Assembly (NCBI RefSeq): GCF_026151205.1
Contig: NC_087076.1
Coordinates: 21,324,828 to 21,384,827, forward strand
Length of the DNA: 60,000 nt
DNA from: Bolinopsis microptera
Lineage: Eukaryota; Ctenophora; Tentaculata; Lobata; Bolinopsidae
Direction: 5' to 3'
In this document: positions 22,301 to 31,012 of the stretch, one piece after another
Numbering within the stretch: the stretch's first letter is position 1
Layout: every line of letters begins with the position of its first letter
The notes under the pieces: generated by a model
The model's database searches: none
What the model was told of the DNA's origin: nothing
Seen by the model: the letters and a program-made list of their open reading frames with translations, nothing else
Program-made: the position numbers and the translations under genes

Positions 22301-25300
22301 TGCCCAAATTCGATAAAATTTCAATATTTTTTAATGAGACTAACTCTATGTGAAAGATATAACTCAGTGTTTGTTGAATATAGTGGATACTAAGTAAAAA
22401 GACTTCCATGAACAAAATTGGGAAAATTGCACATAATATCTCTGTTCGGAATACTAGCCAAAATGACTTCATTAAAATTGAAATAACTCCATCAGTTTTC
22501 AATATTTTTTCAAGAACTTTTTGGAATCGATTAAGAATTGCATTTCAAGCTTATTTTGGGTAACAATTTTCGATGTAGGCCTCCAAGGATAGGGATATAT
22601 TAAAGTATATTGTAGGTATATTAAAGTATATTAAAGTATATCCCCGGGTCAAAATCGGGAAAAATCCTACATTTTAATATACTTTAATATGGTTGGCCCC
22701 CCCCCCCCCCCCCCCCCCAGATTGGCTACTTTTTGGTTGTGATCACAAAACTTTAAAAGTAATAAGACTCGACTCGGAGTTGGCTGTCGTGATACATTGG
22801 GAGCTTTCTATCTTTATTATTGCATCGTTTATTAGAGCCCTCCTTGTGGAAGGCTTACCAAAAGATGTGAGGTCTGGTCTCCGGAGAGAACCAGTTACAC
22901 ATTGGAACTTAATCTTACCTCAAATTATTTGTTATATAGTAGTGTTGAAAGTATTAAAACTGCCGATTGAGTGGTGCTAGGCCTATTTGTTTGTCAACCT
23001 AGCTCTTTCCTTGCACAGATCCATGGAAATTCTCAGAATCTTTCCTTGCTAGCCTCCAGAGCGGCAAGTAATGAGACACGTGAAGGTCACAAGATAGCAC
23101 GGCTCAACGCCAAAGTAGTCACATGACCATCTAATGTTGCTGATAATGGCTTTTCCATTAGCCACCTTAAAAGGGATGTTATTGGACGTGTTTGAGATGC
23201 AGCTCGATGCTGCCCTTACTTCATCAGAGTGCTCTGGATATTGTCGACAGCATTTCGTTCCTTTCCTTTGAGAACAGAAAAGGGGCCTTTTTCCCCTTAA
23301 AAAAGTGTCACCCGAGTCTCAAGAATAGAAAGGATCCGTTGGTTGACAAATAATTTGCAAAAGGATACGGCACCGGGAATTCCCAGGCGGTCACCCATCC
23401 AAGTACTAACCCGGCCTGCAGTTGCTTAACTTCCCAGATCGAACGAGATGGGGTGTATTCAACCGAGTATGGCCGTATCCGACAGTCTTGAAATTACGGC
23501 CGCTACATTTACTTCGGTCAGTCGGTTAAAGTACGCGAAAATTAGGTTCATGGCGATTAGCACTTGATTGTAACAAGATTGGCTACTTTTTGGTTGTGAT
23601 CACAAAACTTTAAAACGTAATCAGACCCGACTCGGAGATGGCTGTCGGGATACATTGGGAGCTTTCTATCTTTATTATTGCATCGTTTATTAGAGCCCTC
23701 CTTGTGGAAGGCTTACCAAAAGATGTGAGGTCTGGTCTCCGGAGAGAACCAGTTACACATTGGAACTTAATCTTACCTCAAATTATTTGTTATATAGTAG
23801 TGTTGAAAGTATTAAAACTGCCGATTGAGTGGTGCTAGGCCTATTTGTATGTCAACCTAGCTCTTTCCTTGTGCGGATCCTTTGAAATTCTCAGAATCTT
23901 TCCTTGCTAGCCTCCAGAGCGGCAAGTAATGAGACACGTGAAGGTCACAAGATAGCACGGCTCAACGCCAAAGTGGTCACATGACCATCTCATGTTGCCG
24001 ATAATGGCTTTTCCATTAGCCACCTTAAAAGGGATGTAATTGGACGTGTTTGAGATGCAGCTCGATGCTGCCCATACTTCATCTGATTGCTCTAGAGACT
24101 GTCCATCAGTTCGGTCCTTTCCTTTGAGAACAGAAAAGGGGCCTTTTTCCCCTTAAAAAAGTGTCACCCGAGTCTCAAGAATAGAAAGGATCCGTTGGTT
24201 GACAAATAATTTGCAAAAGGATACGGCACCGGGAATTCCCAGGCGGTCACCCATCCAAGTACTAACCCGGCCTGCAGTTGCTTAACTTCCCAGATCGAAC
24301 GAGATGGGGTGTATTCAACCGAGTATGGCCGTATCCGACAGTCTTGAAATTATGGCCGCTACATTTACTTCGGTCAGTCGGTTAAAGTACGCGAAAATTA
24401 GGTTCATGGCGATTAGCACTTGATTGTAACAAGATTGGCTACTTTTTGGTTGTGATCACAAAACTTTAAAAGTAATAAGACTCGACTCGGAGATGGCTGT
24501 CGGGATACATTGGGAGCTTTCTATCTTTATTATTGCATCGTTTATTAGAGCCCTCCTTGTGGAAGGCTTACCAAAAGATGTGAGGTCTGGTCTCCGGAGA
24601 GAACCAGTTACACATTGGAACTTAATCTTACCTCAAATTATTTGTTATATAGTAGTGTTGAAAGTATTAAAACTGCCGATTGAGTGGTGCTAGGCCTATT
24701 TGTATGTCAACCTAGCTCTTTCCTTGCGCGGATCCATGGAAATTATCAGAATCTTTCCTTGCTAGCCTCCAGAGCGGCAAGTAATGAGACACGTGAAGGT
24801 CACAAGATAGCACGGCTCAACGCCAAAGTGGTCACATGACCATCTCATGTTGCCGATAATGGCTTTTCCATTAGCCACCTTAAAAGGGATGTAATTGGAC
24901 GTGTTTGAGATGCAGCTCGATGCTGCCCATACTTCATCAGAGTGCTCTAGAGATTGTCGACAGCATTTCGTTCCTTTCCTTTGAGGACAGAAACGGGGCC
25001 TTTTTTCCCAAAAAAGTGTCACCCGAGTCTCAAGAATAGAAAGGATCCGTTGGTTGACAAATAATTTGCAAAAGGATACGGCACCGGGAATTCCCAGGCG
25101 GTCACCCATCCAAGTACTAACCCGGCCTGCAGTTGCTTAACTTCCCAGATCGAACGAGATGGGGTGTATTCAACCGAGTATGGCCGTATCCGACAGTCTT
25201 GAAATTACGGCCGCTACATTTACTTGGTCAGTCGGTTAAAATACGCTAAAATCAGGTTCATGGCGATTAGCACTTGATTGTAACAAGATTGGCTACTTTT

Positions 25301-28300
25301 TGGTTGTGATCACAAAACTTTAAAAGTAATAAGACTCGACTCGGAGATGGCTGTCGGGATACATTGGGAGCTTTCTATCTTTATTATTGCATCGTTTATT
25401 AGAGCCCTCCTTGTGGAAGGCTTACCAAAAGATGTGAGGTCTGGTCTCCGGAGAGAACCAGTTACACATTGGAACTTAATCTTACCTCAAATTATTTGTT
25501 ATATAGTAGTGTTGAAAGTATTAAAACTGCCGATTGAGTGGTGCTAGGCCTATTTGTATGTCAACCTAGCTCTTTCCTTGCACGGATCCATGGAAATTCT
25601 CAGAATCTTTCCTTGCTAGCCTCCAGAGCGGCAAGTAATGAGACACGTGAAGGTCACAAGATAGCACGGCTCAACGCCAAAGTAGTCACATGACCATCTC
25701 ATGTTGCCGATAATGGCTTTTCCATTAGCCACCTTAAAAGGGATGTAATTGGACGTGTTTGAGATGCAGCTCGATGCTGCCCATACTTCATCAGAGTGCT
25801 CTAGAGATTGTCGACAGCATTTCGTTCCTTTCCTTTGAGGACAGAAACGGGGCCTTTTTTCCCAAAAAAGTGTCACCCGAGTCTCAAGAATAGAAAGGAT
25901 CCGTTGGTTGACAAATAATTTGCAAAAGGATACGGCACCGGGAATTCCCAGGCGGTCACCCATCCAAGTACTAACCCGGCCTGCAGTTGCTTAACTTCCC
26001 AGATCGAACGAGATGGGGTGTATTCAACCGAGTATGGCCGTATCCGACAGTCTTGAAATTACGGCCGCTACATTTACTTGGTCAGTCGGTTAAAAAACGC
26101 TAAAATCAGGTTCATGGCGATTAGCACTTGATTGTAACAAGATTGGCTACTTTTTGGTTGTGATCACAAAACTTTAAACGTAATCAGACCCGACTCGGAG
26201 ATGGCTGTCGGGATACATTGGGAGCTTTCTATCTTTATTATTGCATCGTTTATTAGAGCCCTCCTTGTGGAAGGCTTACCAAAAGATGTGAGGTCTGGTC
26301 TCCGGAGAGAACCAGTTACACATTGGAACTTAATCTTACCTCAAATTATTTGTTATATAGTAGTGTTGAAAGTATTAAAACTGCCGATTGAGTGGTGCTA
26401 GGCCTATTTGTATGTCAACCTAGCTCTTTCCTTGCGCGGATCCATGGAAATTCTCAGAATCTTTCCTTGCTAGCCTCCAGAGCGGCAAGTAATGAGACAC
26501 GTGAAGGTCACAAGATAGCACGGCTCAACGCCAAAGTGGTCACATGACCATCTCATGTTGCCGATAATGGCTTTTCCATTAGCCACCTTAAAAGGGATGT
26601 AATTGGACGTGTTTGAGATGCAGCTCGATGCTGCCCATACTTCATCAGAGTGCTCTGGAGATTGTCGACAGCATTTCGTTCCTTTCCTTTGAGGACAGAA
26701 ACGGGGCCTTTTTTCCCAAAAAAGTGTCACCCGAGTCTCAAGAATAGAAAGGATCCGTTGGTTGACAAATAATTTGAAAAAGGATACGGCACCGGGAATT
26801 CCCAGGCGGTCACCCATCCAAGTACTAACCCGGCCTGCAGTTGCTTAACTTCCCAGATCGAACGAGATGGGGTGTATTCAACCGAGTATGGCCGTATCCA
26901 ACAGTCTTGAAATTACGGCCGCTACATTTACTAGGTCAGTCGGTTAAAAAACGCTAAAATCAGGTTCATGGCGATTAGCACTTGATTGTAACAAGATTGG
27001 CTACTTTTTGCATTGGTTGTGATCACAAAACTTTAAACGTAATCAGACCCGACTCGGACATGGCTGTCTGGATACATTGGGAGCTTTCTATCTTTATTAT
27101 TGTATCGTTTATTAGAGCCCTCCTTGTGGAAGGCTTACCAAAAGATGTGAGGTCTGGTCTCCGGAGAGAACCAGTTACACATTGGAACTTAATCTTACCT
27201 CAAATTATTTGTTATATAGTAGTGTTGAAAGTATTCAAACTGCCGATTGAGTGGTGCTAGGCCTATTTTTATGTCAACCTAGCTCTTTCCTTGCGCGGAT
27301 CCATGGAAATTCTCAGAATCTTTCCTTGCTAGCCTCCAGAGCGGCAAGTAATGAGACACGTGAAGGTCACAAGATAGCACGGATCAACGCCAAAGTGGTC
27401 ACATGACCATCTCATGTTGCCGATAATGGCTTTTCCATTAGCCACCTTAAAAGGGATGTAATTGGACGTGTTTGAGATGCAGCTTGATGCTGCCCATACT
27501 TCATCTGATTGCTCTCTAGAGATTGTCGACAGCATTTCGTTCCTTTCCTTTGAGAACAGAAAAGTGGCCTTTTTCCCTTTAAAAAAGTGTCACCCGAGTC
27601 TCAATAATAGAAAGGATCCGTTGGTTGACAAATAATTTGCAAAAGGATACTGCACCGGGAATTTCCATATTATTTTATTAGAATTGCTATGTTTTAAGGA
27701 AATTCAGCTTGATTTTATTACAGGAGCTTCAGTAGACGCATTAAAACAAGGTGACTGGACCCCCCTCATGCTTGCAGCTGAAAAACAGAACTTGGAGATT
27801 GTAAGTTTTGCTAATGAACTACCGAAATTATAATTTTAAACACTCTAAATTATCTCAATGTTTTCATGTCATTTTGTTGGTCTTGACTCGTCGGCGCATA
27901 ACGTACCCTAATTTTTGCACCGACAAATCTCCAGCAGTAGAGTCCCGGACCCGTCCGCGTCTTTTTGATCAGTCCCCTGACACTTAAAAATTAGGGGGGG
28001 GGGGGGGGGGGGGGGGGGTGGGGGCAACCATATTAAAGTATATTAAAGTATATCCCCGGGTCAAAATCGGGAAAAATCCTACATGTTAATTTACTTTAAT
28101 ATGGTTGCCCCCCCCCCCCCCCCCCCCCTCAAATTAATCTTAATTTCTAAAGAATTAGTTGGGCCTAATTGATTTGACTTTTTTTAAAAACCAAAACGTT
28201 TGTTTCCTCAATTCAGTTTATCACTTCCTAACCATCAGATAAAGCTGCTGACTGGCTTTTGCTTTTAGCTGTTGCCTAGTAACCGTTACCTAGTAACCGT

Positions 28301-29691
28301 TGCTTAGTAACCGTTGCATAGTAACTGTTTCCTAGTAACGGTTGCCTACTAACTGTTGCTTAGTAACTGTTGCCTATATACTGTTGTCAAGTAACTGTTG
28401 TCTAGTAACTGTTCCTTAGTTATTGTTGCCTAGTAACCGTTGCCTAGCAACTGTTGCCTAGTAACACTTCCTAACCTACCAGATAAAGGTGCTGGCTGAA
28501 AACGGAGCAGACGTTAAACTTACGAACAAGGACGGTTGGAACGCCTTCCACATAGCTGCTAGATCAGGCAAAGTGGAGGTGTTGAAGTACTTGCTAGAGT
28601 TAAACTCTGATCTCATAAGTAAGATTACAAGAACAACTGGCTTAAAATACTTAAACTACTTAAACTACTTACCTAATGTTACTTTATTGAGGCTTATGAC
28701 TTCTCTTTCGGACTCGTCCCACCAAATTATCATTGATTAATTACCGGATCAATCTCTTTGTTTTCTTCTTCAATACATAATTTTCTATTGTTACTCGGCG
28801 TCAATAAAAGTTGGATAAAGTAGAACGTCCTGATAAACAAAGATATTAAGTTGTTGAGATGTAAAAGGTAACTGTAGTAACTGTAGTAACTGTTGCCCAG
28901 TAACCAAACTATTTCTCCCCAGATACAGTCAGTAAGAACGGCCGGACTCCGCTCCACTCAGCTGCTCTGAATAACTGTCACGAGGCTACTGATTGGCTAC
29001 TGCTCAGAGGAATCTCTCCTAACTTGGTGAGGATCTTTAGTTGATTGTCTTCTCTCTTGTCTTACTATTGTTAGTGTTTTTTATAATATCATGGTCTCTC
29101 TCTCTCTCTGTTCTGGTCAACGGTTATCATGGTATATAATGGTATTTAATATTTGGTATAATATAATATTCATCTTGTGTCACTCTCACCGACCTCACCT
29201 GATTTTCCGTTTATCAAAGCTTTCTTTGGTTATAGAACTTTGAGTACGTACCTGAAATCTGGCATGTGGTATTTACGCTTCAATATGAAAAACAACCGTT
29301 TCTTAACTTCATTGTAGATCTTGATATTTTATTACTTTTTTCCAGTATATTTGACTAGAGTATGAAGTTTCTGAGATGTAACTGTAGTAACTGTTGCCTA
29401 GTAACTTTAGTAACTGTTCCTTATTAACTGTTCCTTATTAAATGTTGCCTAGCAACTGTTTCCTAGTAACTGTTGTCTAGTAACTGTTGCCTGCATACTG
29501 TTGTTTAGTAACTGTTACGCTTAGTAACCTCACTATCTCAGGTGGACAGTAGCGGACTAACCCCCCTAATGGACGGTGCGAGGATGGGACACGAGGCAGT
29601 TTGCGTTGTCCTGGTAACGCACGGTGCAGACCTACTCCAGCTGGACAACCTCAAGAGAACTGTACTTCACCACGTGACTCAAGCCGGCCAG
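10396..29691 (+). CDS. ANKRD16: ANKRD16, ankyrin repeat protein (7 exons seen, 3' end missing)
   Basis: ANKRD16 binds alanyl-tRNA synthetase and helps remove mischarged serine, guarding translation fidelity. Exons are 10396-10470, 11102-11225, 16682-16780, 27724-27800, 28483-28618, 28923-29026 and 29542-29691, all GT-AG with matching phases. They encode about 255 residues against about 361 in human. The match is collinear: KLLNLASKGRAMLLQEALCK at the N-terminus, then ankyrin repeats including DTLLILAAKHGHLNVV, GKRALHEAAQNKRLDITQFL, GDWTPLMLAAEKQNLEI, NKDGWNAFHIAARSGKVEVL, GRTPLHSAALNNCHEATDWL and GLTPLMDGARMGHEAVCVV. The last exon ends in a donor (GTACAT) at 29692, and the expected final two repeats and stop are not found before 60000. 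Either a very long intron spans the SVOP cluster or the gene has been broken. The intron 16781-27723 contains the antisense 5S/SL array. Confidence 0.9.
11505..11874 (+). repeat. 25-bp minisatellite, left block
   Basis: About 15 units containing TGTCAGGTGACTCACTAAT preceded by GTTAAC or GTTTAC. This is the same repeat as the large block at 13034-16681, separated from it by an inserted element. Confidence 0.95.
11875..13033. mobile_element. 1.16-kb non-autonomous element with 8-bp target duplication (hAT-like)
   Basis: This non-repetitive segment splits the 25-bp minisatellite. It is flanked by identical TTGTTAAC octamers (11867-11874 and 13034-13041) and has imperfect terminal inverted repeats: CCCCTATCAAGATT on the left against CCCAGCTCAAGATT read from the right, 11 of 14 matching. 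An 8-bp duplication is typical of hAT and P elements. No transposase frame is present. One caution is that GTTAAC is part of the minisatellite itself, so only the T variant supports a duplication. Confidence 0.5.
12138..12213 (+). mobile_element. tRNA-derived SINE head or tRNA pseudogene
   Basis: The segment has an A-box-like TAGCACGATGGTTGAGG and, about 40 nt on, a B-box GGTTCGAGTCTC, the two internal Pol III promoter elements of tRNA genes. The cloverleaf is poor (weak T stem, no clean acceptor stem), so a SINE or pseudogene fits better than a working tRNA. It lies inside the 11875-13033 element. Confidence 0.55.
13034..16681 (+). repeat. 25-bp minisatellite, main block, about 146 units
   Basis: Nearly uninterrupted 25-bp units run to the AG at 16680-16681, which is the acceptor of an ANKRD16 exon. 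Each unit reads, in order, a branch-point-like CACTAAT, GTTAACTGTCAG or GTTTACTGTCAG (acceptor-like), and GTGACTCA, which contains the AP-1 core TGACTCA. The last unit is the functional 3' splice site. Variant units recur in the same order (for example around 14660-15500), showing higher-order duplication. Confidence 0.95.
16939..16947 (-). promoter_or_regulatory. 3'-box-like element of SL RNA copy 1
   Basis: On the minus strand this reads AAAGATAGA, matching the AAARNNAGA part of the metazoan snRNA 3' box that directs 3'-end formation of Pol II snRNAs. It lies about 21 nt beyond the last hairpin of the SL RNA and is conserved in all twelve units. Confidence 0.6.
16966..17087 (-). ncRNA. Spliced-leader RNA, copy 1
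   Basis: Read 5' to 3' on the minus strand, a leader exon ends CAAATAATTTGAG at 17051. It is followed directly by a splice donor GTAAGATTAAG whose start can pair with AATACTTTC at the presumed 5' end of the exon (stem I). Next comes a hairpin, CTGGTTCTC(TCCG) closed by GAGACCAG, with a UNCG-class tetraloop (17026-17006). Then comes an Sm-like site ATCTTTTGG (16998-16990; canonical sites have U in place of the C), and a 7-bp terminal hairpin GCCTTCC(ACAA)GGAGGGC (16986-16969). This order is diagnostic of SL RNAs. The 5' end is uncertain; 17087 is set where the copies begin to vary, giving a leader of about 37 nt. I could not match the leader to a remembered species. Confidence 0.85.
17496..17613 (-). 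rRNA. 5S rRNA: 5S ribosomal RNA, copy 1
   Basis: The minus strand reads GGATACGGCCATACTCGG at the 5' end and GGTGCCGTATCC at the 3' end, whose termini pair as helix I. The internal Pol III promoter is intact: box A AAGTTAAGCAACTGC and box C GGATGGGTGACCGCC. A TTTT terminator follows immediately. The length of 118 nt is normal, and this is an unmistakable eukaryotic 5S gene. Confidence 0.98.
17824..17945 (-). ncRNA. Spliced-leader RNA, copy 2
   Basis: Identical to copy 1 over the leader, donor, hairpins and Sm-like site. Confidence 0.85.
18351..18468 (-). rRNA. 5S rRNA: 5S ribosomal RNA, copy 2
   Basis: Full-length copy. The downstream terminator has five T residues instead of four. Confidence 0.98.
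18684..18805 (-). ncRNA. Spliced-leader RNA, copy 3
   Basis: Identical core. The spacer 3' to this gene carries a small GCATT insertion also seen in units 5 and 12. Confidence 0.85.
19212..19329 (-). rRNA. 5S rRNA: 5S ribosomal RNA, copy 3
   Basis: Full-length copy with intact internal promoter and T4 terminator. Confidence 0.98.
19540..19661 (-). ncRNA. Spliced-leader RNA, copy 4
   Basis: Identical core. The distal 3' flank, beyond the 3' box, has substitutions (AGTAATAAGACTCG in place of CGTAATCAGACCCG), which mark a spacer subtype shared with copies 7, 9 and 10. Confidence 0.85.
20069..20186 (-). rRNA. 5S rRNA: 5S ribosomal RNA, copy 4
   Basis: Full-length copy. The base just 5' of the gene differs from most units (also in copy 11). 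Confidence 0.98.
20401..20522 (-). ncRNA. Spliced-leader RNA, copy 5
   Basis: Identical core. Confidence 0.85.
20930..21047 (-). rRNA. 5S rRNA: 5S ribosomal RNA, copy 5
   Basis: Full-length copy with T4 terminator. Confidence 0.98.
21257..21378 (-). ncRNA. Spliced-leader RNA, copy 6
   Basis: Identical core. The spacer between this SL and the 5S gene of its unit is of the same variant type as in unit 7. Confidence 0.85.
21786..21903 (-). rRNA. 5S rRNA: 5S ribosomal RNA, copy 6
   Basis: Full-length copy. A mobile element is inserted about 100 bp upstream of it (22003-22718). Confidence 0.98.
22003..22718. mobile_element. 716-bp transposon with poly-G/poly-C termini inserted in the 5S/SL array
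   Basis: The insert starts with a run of about 25 G and ends with about 22 C. Inside these tracts are inverted CCAACCATATTAAAGTATAT and its complement, and a further internal copy of ATATCCCCGGGTCAAAATCG at each end. The interrupted spacer sequence is known from eleven sister units: AGATTG (21998-22003) is repeated at 22719-22724, so the insertion made a 6-7-bp target duplication. No transposase frame is present. A 135-bp relative lies at 27994-28130. Confidence 0.85.
22834..22955 (-). ncRNA. Spliced-leader RNA, copy 7
   Basis: Identical core. The poly-G/C element sits about 115 bp downstream of its 3' end, beyond the 3' box, so expression is probably unaffected. Confidence 0.82.
23363..23480 (-). 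rRNA. 5S rRNA: 5S ribosomal RNA, copy 7
   Basis: Full-length copy. Confidence 0.98.
23692..23813 (-). ncRNA. Spliced-leader RNA, copy 8
   Basis: Identical core. The spacer near 24080-24115 has a small rearranged patch compared with the other units. Confidence 0.85.
24219..24336 (-). rRNA. 5S rRNA: 5S ribosomal RNA, copy 8
   Basis: Full-length copy. Confidence 0.98.
24547..24668 (-). ncRNA. Spliced-leader RNA, copy 9
   Basis: Identical core. Confidence 0.85.
25074..25191 (-). rRNA. 5S rRNA: 5S ribosomal RNA, copy 9
   Basis: Full-length copy. Confidence 0.98.
25401..25522 (-). ncRNA. Spliced-leader RNA, copy 10
   Basis: Identical core. This unit is nearly identical over its whole length to unit 9, pointing to recent unequal exchange. 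Confidence 0.85.
25928..26045 (-). rRNA. 5S rRNA: 5S ribosomal RNA, copy 10
   Basis: Full-length copy. Confidence 0.98.
26255..26376 (-). ncRNA. Spliced-leader RNA, copy 11
   Basis: Identical core. Confidence 0.85.
26782..26899 (-). rRNA. 5S rRNA: 5S ribosomal RNA, copy 11
   Basis: Full-length copy with a five-T terminator, as in copy 2. Confidence 0.98.
27114..27235 (-). ncRNA. Spliced-leader RNA, copy 12 (array edge)
   Basis: The core is identical. The base at 27236, just 5' of the presumed transcript, differs from all other copies, and spacer substitutions are more frequent, as expected for an edge unit that escapes homogenisation. Confidence 0.8.
27645..27667 (-). pseudogene. Truncated 5S rRNA (3' end only)
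   Basis: Only about 23 nt of the 5S 3' end remain, with a substitution (ACTGCACC in place of ACGGCACC), before unique intron sequence begins. This is the right-hand breakpoint of the array. Confidence 0.9.
27994..28130. mobile_element. 135-bp poly-G/poly-C-ended MITE
   Basis: A G-run with one T, then CAACCATATTAAAGTATATT, the shared ATATCCCCGGGTCAAAATCG core, and ACTTTAATATGGTTG plus about 21 C. It is flanked by AAATTA at 27988-27993 and 28131-28136, a 6-bp target duplication. It is an internally deleted relative of the 22003-22718 element. Confidence 0.8.
28262..28472 (+). repeat. X-box-like minisatellite upstream of an ANKRD16 acceptor
   Basis: About 13 copies of a 15-16-bp unit with core GTTGCCTAGTAAC or GTTGCCTAGCAAC precede the acceptor at 28481-28482. 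The core resembles the RFX-binding X-box (GTTGCC plus spacer plus GYAAC). Confidence 0.85.
28868..28906 (+). repeat. Short copy of the GTAACTGT repeat before the next exon
   Basis: Three to four copies of GTAACTGTA or GTAACTGTTGCCCA lie just upstream of the acceptor at 28921-28922. Confidence 0.75.
29376..29530 (+). repeat. X-box-like minisatellite before the last visible ANKRD16 exon
   Basis: About nine diverged units with core GTTGCCTAGCAAC end 11 nt before the acceptor at 29540-29541. It is the same family as 28262-28472, so one repeat type occupies the 3' end of three successive introns. Confidence 0.85.
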
Positions 29692-31012
29692 GTACATGTT
29701 TATCATTATTATTTACTGTAGTAGTGATGTTATTTATATAGGAAATGTATCATACTATTACTGGTTATTCTTAACATCGGAAATTGATGACACTATGCGT
29801 CATGTGTGTGTGGTAATATAACAATTCTGGAAAAATGTAAAACGAGTTCCTTTTACAACGTATCTGTAGATGGTTTTATTTGGCAGCTGGCTTGCCTTAC
29901 CCAGCAACAAGGCAGACTTAGTTAATTTGACTGTTTGAAAAGCGGATCACGTGCGCAATAGGTAACGCCTATTAGCGCTTGCAAGGCAAACATATGTCTA
30001 AGAATCTGGTATAAGCAAGTTTATCAGAAAGCTAACAATACGAAGGCAACAGTAACTAGGTAACAGATGTCAGAAAGGAACGTTATTCTAGTTCAGCTGC
30101 TGTTATTTACAGTATAGATTCTCTATAATCACAATCTATTGTGCATTTCCCTTTAAAACCCTTCTTCGCATCAGAAACAAACATTATAGGTTACTGAGTA
30201 TTATAAATGAAACATGGTGTGTATTAACGTAATAACTTTCTTACAATTTCAAACATTTTGAACGAAACACTGTATTTACTACCCCATTACTATGCAATGC
30301 GACAAAGATGTTGTATAAAATATGACTAAATAGTTTACACAATACGGTGCCCATGTCTGAGCAGCTCTCCTCAAAATACTTTCTCTCCTCGGAGCAGAAA
30401 GTTAAAAACACGGCCACGGGTCTCACATGATCGAAAAATACTAAATAATGTCAACTTAGAGATAATATCAGTTTAACTGACAAAGAAAAATGGTGAATAA
30501 AATGTAGTATACATACAATAAAATTGATTTTATTGACACACCGAAAAAAACCAACTGGTTAAACCCAAAAAAAATAAATGGATACTCAAAAATAAATTAC
30601 ACAAAAAGACCTAGCCACTAACAATACCCAACAATTAACTAATACAAAATAGATCCTTAATCTTATCAACAGTGTACTTGTATCTTTACTGTTGCTAGGC
30701 AACAGTTGCTAGGCAACAGTAGATATTCAACAGTTGCTAGACAACAGTTACTAGGCAACTAAAGCAATAGGTTTTATTAGAAATACGGGGTGTTCAGTGT
30801 TCACGAAACATTGGTAAGGTTTTAAACATCTGTAAATTGATTTATGAAAAAGCAACCATACCAGCTACATTTAGCTTTCTTTGTAAATCGGTTAAAATGT
30901 TGTCACAACAGTCCATATATAAAATATTTTACATAGTTGTATAATGTATATAGATAATGGCCCAGAGTTGAGATGGATGCAGGAACTGAAGTGAGTAGAA
31001 GTCAAACTTACC
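29692..31012. other. No gene seen; expected ANKRD16 3' exons absent
   Basis: I searched this stretch for the last two ankyrin repeats and found none. It is AT-rich with no long frame of coding character. A small cluster of GTTGCTAGGCAACAG palindromes lies at 30692-30760. Confidence 0.5.
30690..30762. repeat. GTTGCTAGGCAAC palindrome cluster
   Basis: Four copies of CAACAGTTGCTAGGCAACAG-type sequence. Each core GTTGCTAGGCAAC is close to a perfect X-box palindrome and is the reverse complement family of the ANKRD16 intron repeats. Confidence 0.8.

Larger units (their letters stand above)
16797..27667 (-). repeat. Tandem 5S rRNA / spliced-leader RNA array, about 12 units of 854-861 bp
   Basis: Each unit, read on the minus strand, carries a 5S gene, about 400 bp of spacer, an SL RNA gene and about 210 bp of spacer. 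Twelve SL copies, eleven complete 5S genes and one truncated 5S are present. The SL core is identical between units apart from a variant just outside it in the last unit. The spacers differ by scattered substitutions and small indels, so the array is homogenised but not freshly duplicated. The left edge (16797) is a partial unit and the right edge breaks inside a 5S gene. The whole array lies in one ANKRD16 intron, on the opposite strand to that gene. Confidence 0.95.
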
